A stretch of 64,000 nt of DNA, taken from Orrella marina. Lineage in GTDB: Bacteria; Pseudomonadota; Gammaproteobacteria; Burkholderiales; Burkholderiaceae_B. The stretch spans positions 2,852,001 to 2,916,000 of the forward strand of contig NZ_CP028901.1 in assembly GCF_003058465.1 (NCBI RefSeq). The letters are read 5' to 3'. Positions 61,375 through 64,000 of the stretch are shown piece by piece; position 1 is the first letter of the stretch, and each line of letters opens with the position of its first letter. The translations under genes and the position numbers were made by a program. The notes beneath the pieces are model-generated. The model saw only the letters and a program-made list of their open reading frames with translations, ran no database searches and had not been told where the DNA came from.

Positions 61375-62040
61375 ATGCCCCACAACCCCTACATGCTGAC
61401 AGAACTGTTTGAAGCCAACAAGAACTGGGTCAACAACGTAACAGCCCAGGACAAGGACTTTTTCCGTCGTCTGGCAGAGCAGCAATCCCCTGAGTATCTC
61501 TGGATAGGCTGCTCCGACTCCAGGGTGCCGGCCAACCAGATCACAGGACTGGCGCCTGGTGAGGTATTCGTCCACAGAAACATCGCCAATGTGGTGGTGC
61601 ATACAGACCTGAACGTCCTGTCCGTGATCCAGTTTGCAATCGAGATGCTCAAAGTCAAGCACATCATTGTCGTTGGTCACTATGGATGCTCAGGCGTTAA
61701 AGCCGCCATGGAGCATCGCCGCATCGGTCTGGCCGACAACTGGATACGGCACGTCAAGGACGTAAACCAGAAGCACGAAACCTACCTGGGCAGCCTGACC
61801 CGGGCCGATGAGCGACTTGATCGTCTGTGCGAACTCAACGTCATCGAGCAGGTGGTCCATGTTTGCCAGACAAGTAGTGTGCAGGATGCGTGGGAACGAG
61901 GACAATCTCTGACCGTTCATGGCTGGGCCTATGGCGTGAAAGACGGCATCGCCAGGGATCTTGGCATCAGTCTAGCCAGCCCGGAAGAACTTGAAGAACG
62001 CTATCAAGCCGTGATCACCCGGCGATACCCACGAGACTGA
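61375..62040 (+). CDS. can: Beta-class carbonic anhydrase
   Basis: The 221-residue enzyme has the zinc ligands Cys46 and Asp48 in IGCSDSR, His102 and Cys105 in VGHYGCSGV. It interconverts CO2 and bicarbonate. The ATG at 61375 is chosen because AGGTGA lies upstream and conservation begins MPHNPYMLTELFEANK. A small inverted repeat CTGCTA/TAGCAG (61324-61340) lies in the leader. The next gene begins at the stop codon. Confidence 0.95.
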   Translation: MPHNPYMLTELFEANKNWVNNVTAQDKDFFRRLAEQQSPEYLWIGCSDSRVPANQITGLAPGEVFVHRNIANVVVHTDLNVLSVIQFAIEMLKVKHIIVVGHYGCSGVKAAMEHRRIGLADNWIRHVKDVNQKHETYLGSLTRADERLDRLCELNVIEQVVHVCQTSSVQDAWERGQSLTVHGWAYGVKDGIARDLGISLASPEELEERYQAVITRRYPRD

Positions 62041-62825
62041 ATGATGAAGCGCACCCTGGGACGCAGTCTGCTATTTGTGCTGTTCGTTGTAATGACCAGT
62101 GCAGCAATCAAGTGGATCGTCGATGGTGAGCGTATCGCACAGGCGAGCTCGTTAGGCTGGCATCAGTTGCCCCGTAATTCCGCGCAAATCCTGCCACCCT
62201 CAACACCAGACTCGGATGCGGTGATCATGGTGATGGCAGCACCGACTTACGGCTGGCGCGGTTACTTTGCAATTCATCCCTGGATCATCTACAAGGAAGG
62301 GGGCCAGACTCGCTATGAGCGCTATGAGGTCATTCGCTGGGGGGCGGCGACAGTGTTGTGAGACGAAACCGGGCACAACCTGATGCGCTATGGTTTGGTT
62401 CTGAGCCGCAAGTGCTCGCGCGGGTTGAAGGCCCCCTGGCAGCAACCCTGATAGAGCCCGTCAGGCAGGCTATCGCATCGTACCCTTATGACGGGATTTA
62501 CCGGACATTTCCCGGTCCTAACAGCAACACATTCCTGGCGCATATCGGCAGAGAGGTTCCCGAACTCTCCCTGGACATGCCGCCCACAGCAATCGGCAAA
62601 GACTATCGTCCCCTGACCGACCCGATCGGAAGACCACCTTCTGGAGAAGGTATTCAGTTCTCTCTGGCAGGGTTGCTGGGTCTGATCGCCAGTCCACAGG
62701 AAGGAATTGAGTTCAACTTTCTGGGCCTGGGGTTCGGAGTTGATGTGACGTGTCCTGCAATTCGCTTGCCTTTTGTGGGGCGACTAGATTTCACTGGAAC
62801 CAGTCACGCAGACGAGTGCGCATGA
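62041..62825 (+). pseudogene. DUF3750 family protein, interrupted by a 1-base deletion
   Basis: Two frames (62041 to about 62345, and about 62345 to 62825) form a protein of about 261 residues with an N-terminal hydrophobic segment. The first ends ...YEVIRWGAATVL and the second continues RRNRAQPDALWFGSEPQVLARVEGP. The break is a run of six G (62339-62344); seven would give VIRWGGGDSVVRRNRAQPDALW. Family function is unknown. The gene begins directly at the can stop codon. Confidence 0.82.
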
Positions 62826-62898
62826 TCGCCTGAAGACAGCCACAATGCGCTAACCTGGTATCGCTGGCTTGCCTAAGTCAACGCAAAGTGTAACCGCC

Positions 62899-63483
62899 AT
62901 GAATACACGTAAATACCCGCTCGCAGGACGTATCTTGCACTGGATCGTCGCCATACTGGTCCTGGGACTTGCCAGTACAGGACTTTGGATGGTGAGCAGG
63001 GCCGGTGCAGATCTGTGGGATGATCTGACCAACTCACTCTATGCCTGGCATAAGGCCATGGGATTTGCAGTGCTCCTTCTGATGCTCATCCGGGTACTGG
63101 TCAAGCTGTTCTGTGCTCAGCCCGGGCCGGTCGCATCGCTCTCCCCGGCAACGCGCAAGATAGCCGCCAGTGTTCACGGACTGCTGTATCTGCTGCTTCT
63201 GGTTATTCCCCTAATGGGCTGGGCGGGCGTGACAGCGTTTCCCGCTCTAGGGATTAACGCAAATTTGAGTCTGCCTGCCATGCCAGGCATCAGCACCGAC
63301 CAAGCCCTCGCAAAGCAATTCTTCGAGATACATTCAACACTGGCATTCGTACTGATCGGATTGACCGCACTGCACATCGCTGCTGCACTCAGGCACTGGC
63401 TGATCAACAAAGACGAGGTACTTGATCGTATGCTGTTCTGTCAGGCATCATGCTCACGACAAAGACATAAAGGAGACATCCCC
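62899..63483 (+). CDS. Cytochrome b561, reading frame open into the next gene
   Basis: The frame starts at ATG 62899 and encodes a four-helix membrane protein with the four haem-ligand-type histidines: LAGRILHWIVAI, YAWHKAMGFAV, ASVHGLLYLLLLVIPLMGW and EIHSTLAFVLIGLTALHIAAAL. It is a di-haem cytochrome b561/CybB-like protein. No stop follows its last helix: codons continue in frame through HKGDIP to the ATG of the dioxygenase at 63484 and to the window end. A single missing base before 63432 would bring in TAA at 63468, immediately before AAAGGAG. I therefore regard the two as separate genes. Confidence 0.8.
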
Positions 63484-64000
63484 ATGACGGCAACACTGAC
63501 CCGACTCACTTTTACACCTCTGCATCGCAGTTTCATGGCTGAAGTCAGCCCGGTTGACCTGCGCACAGTCACCGACGAGGAAACGCTTGGGACAATCCGT
63601 CAGGCTATGAACCAGTACGGGGTCCTGGTGTTTCACGACCAGAAGTTTGAGAATCAGGAGCAGGTCGAGTTCGCCAAGCGCCTTGACGGCAAGCTCCATG
63701 AGAAAACCTCATCGCGAGTGCTTGCCAAGAACCGCTACGGCAACGAGGCGCTCACTGATATTTCAAATGTCAGTGCTGAAGGGGACATTCTGGGCACGCA
63801 GGATCGCCGCCGCATGAACGGCATCTGTAACCGGATCTGGCATACCGACGCATCTTTCGAAGAGCCAGCCGGGCGCTATTCGATGCTGTTTGCCCGTAAT
63901 ATCCCGCCCGTACGTGCTGACACAGAGTTCGCCGACATGCGCGCTGCCTACGACGCTCTGGACGAGCAAACCAAAGAAGCCATTCAGGACCTGCACGCTT
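63484..64000 (+). CDS. TfdA/TauD-family 2-oxoglutarate-dependent dioxygenase, N-terminal part
   Basis: From the ATG at 63484 (AAAGGAG seven bases upstream) the frame encodes at least 172 residues and leaves the window. The iron-binding HxD motif is in IWHTDASFEEPAGRYSML, followed by DTEFADMRAAYDAL, closely like TfdA (2,4-D dioxygenase) and related alpha-ketoglutarate dioxygenases. GVLVFHDQKFENQEQVEFAKRL is also typical. The second histidine and arginine lie outside the window. The substrate is unknown. Confidence 0.88.
   Translation, partial: MTATLTRLTFTPLHRSFMAEVSPVDLRTVTDEETLGTIRQAMNQYGVLVFHDQKFENQEQVEFAKRLDGKLHEKTSSRVLAKNRYGNEALTDISNVSAEGDILGTQDRRRMNGICNRIWHTDASFEEPAGRYSMLFARNIPPVRADTEFADMRAAYDALDEQTKEAIQDLHA

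Noticed and set aside
28382..62825. Programmed ribosomal frameshifting as an explanation for the broken genes
   Set aside because: No typical slippery heptamers with downstream structures were seen, and four unrelated genes would all need it. An artefact or simple mutation is more likely.

Overview
The window looks like a core-chromosome segment of a Gram-negative betaproteobacterium of the order Burkholderiales, most like the Alcaligenaceae (Bordetella/Achromobacter relatives). This is inferred from gene content and order: ispB / rplU-rpmA-obgE-proB, thiC with a TPP riboswitch, metH, a pcm-like gene before tolC, ubiE / Tim44-like / ubiJ-ubiB, phoBR, kdsD-kdsC-lptCAB-hpf-ptsN-hprK-rapZ, a DUF3683 FAD/Fe-S oxidoreductase and a Bug-family receptor. 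Base composition is moderately GC-rich. I see no phage, insertion sequence, CRISPR array or rRNA, and one tRNA.

Layout. 1-7100: 3' end of a nitroreductase, a dienelactone hydrolase, then a five-gene minus-strand catabolic cluster (flavin dehydrogenase, FAD hydroxylase, thioesterase, carboxymuconolactone-decarboxylase-like protein, HMG-CoA-lyase-like protein) of unknown substrate. 7300-11800: CigR-like secreted protein, di-haem cytochrome c peroxidase with an FNR/ANR-type box, DUF1275 membrane protein, amidase, tRNA-Pro(CGG). 12000-16000: ispB diverging from rplU-rpmA-obgE-proB. 16000-28400: thiamine and cobalamin genes (TPP riboswitch-thiC; metH diverging from a cobalamin riboswitch-btuB-btuF; then thiG, thiD). 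28400-33350: pcm-like gene, tolC, Bug receptor, two-subunit CoA-transferase, rfaE2. 33366-38600: ubiquinone block (ferritin-like protein, ubiB, ubiJ, Tim44-like, ubiE). 38700-43800: phoBR, a VOC protein and the 5-oxoprolinase genes pxpBCA. 43900-52000: a giant FAD/Fe-S oxidoreductase, YqaA-like membrane protein, MobA-like transferase, ilvA, purT. 52170-58650: LPS synthesis and export (kdsD, kdsC, lptC, lptA, lptB) running into hpf, ptsN, hprK, rapZ. 58650-64000: rlpA, rsmI, an acetyltransferase, carbonic anhydrase, a DUF3750 protein, cytochrome b561 and the start of a TfdA/TauD-type dioxygenase.

The most unusual property is that four otherwise well-conserved genes (tolC, the DUF3683 oxidoreductase, hprK, DUF3750) are each interrupted by one missing base, three of them in a run of G. 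A fifth possible case removes the stop codon of cytochrome b561, so that its frame runs uninterrupted into the downstream dioxygenase. Systematic homopolymer under-calling explains this more simply than multiple pseudogenes, but raw reads are needed to decide. No clearly new multi-gene system was recognised. The best leads are the catabolic cluster at 1.4-7.1 kb, a lipoprotein resembling the SecD periplasmic head domain beside thiC, a di-iron ferritin-like protein beside the ubiquinone genes, and the absence of rpoN between lptB and hpf.
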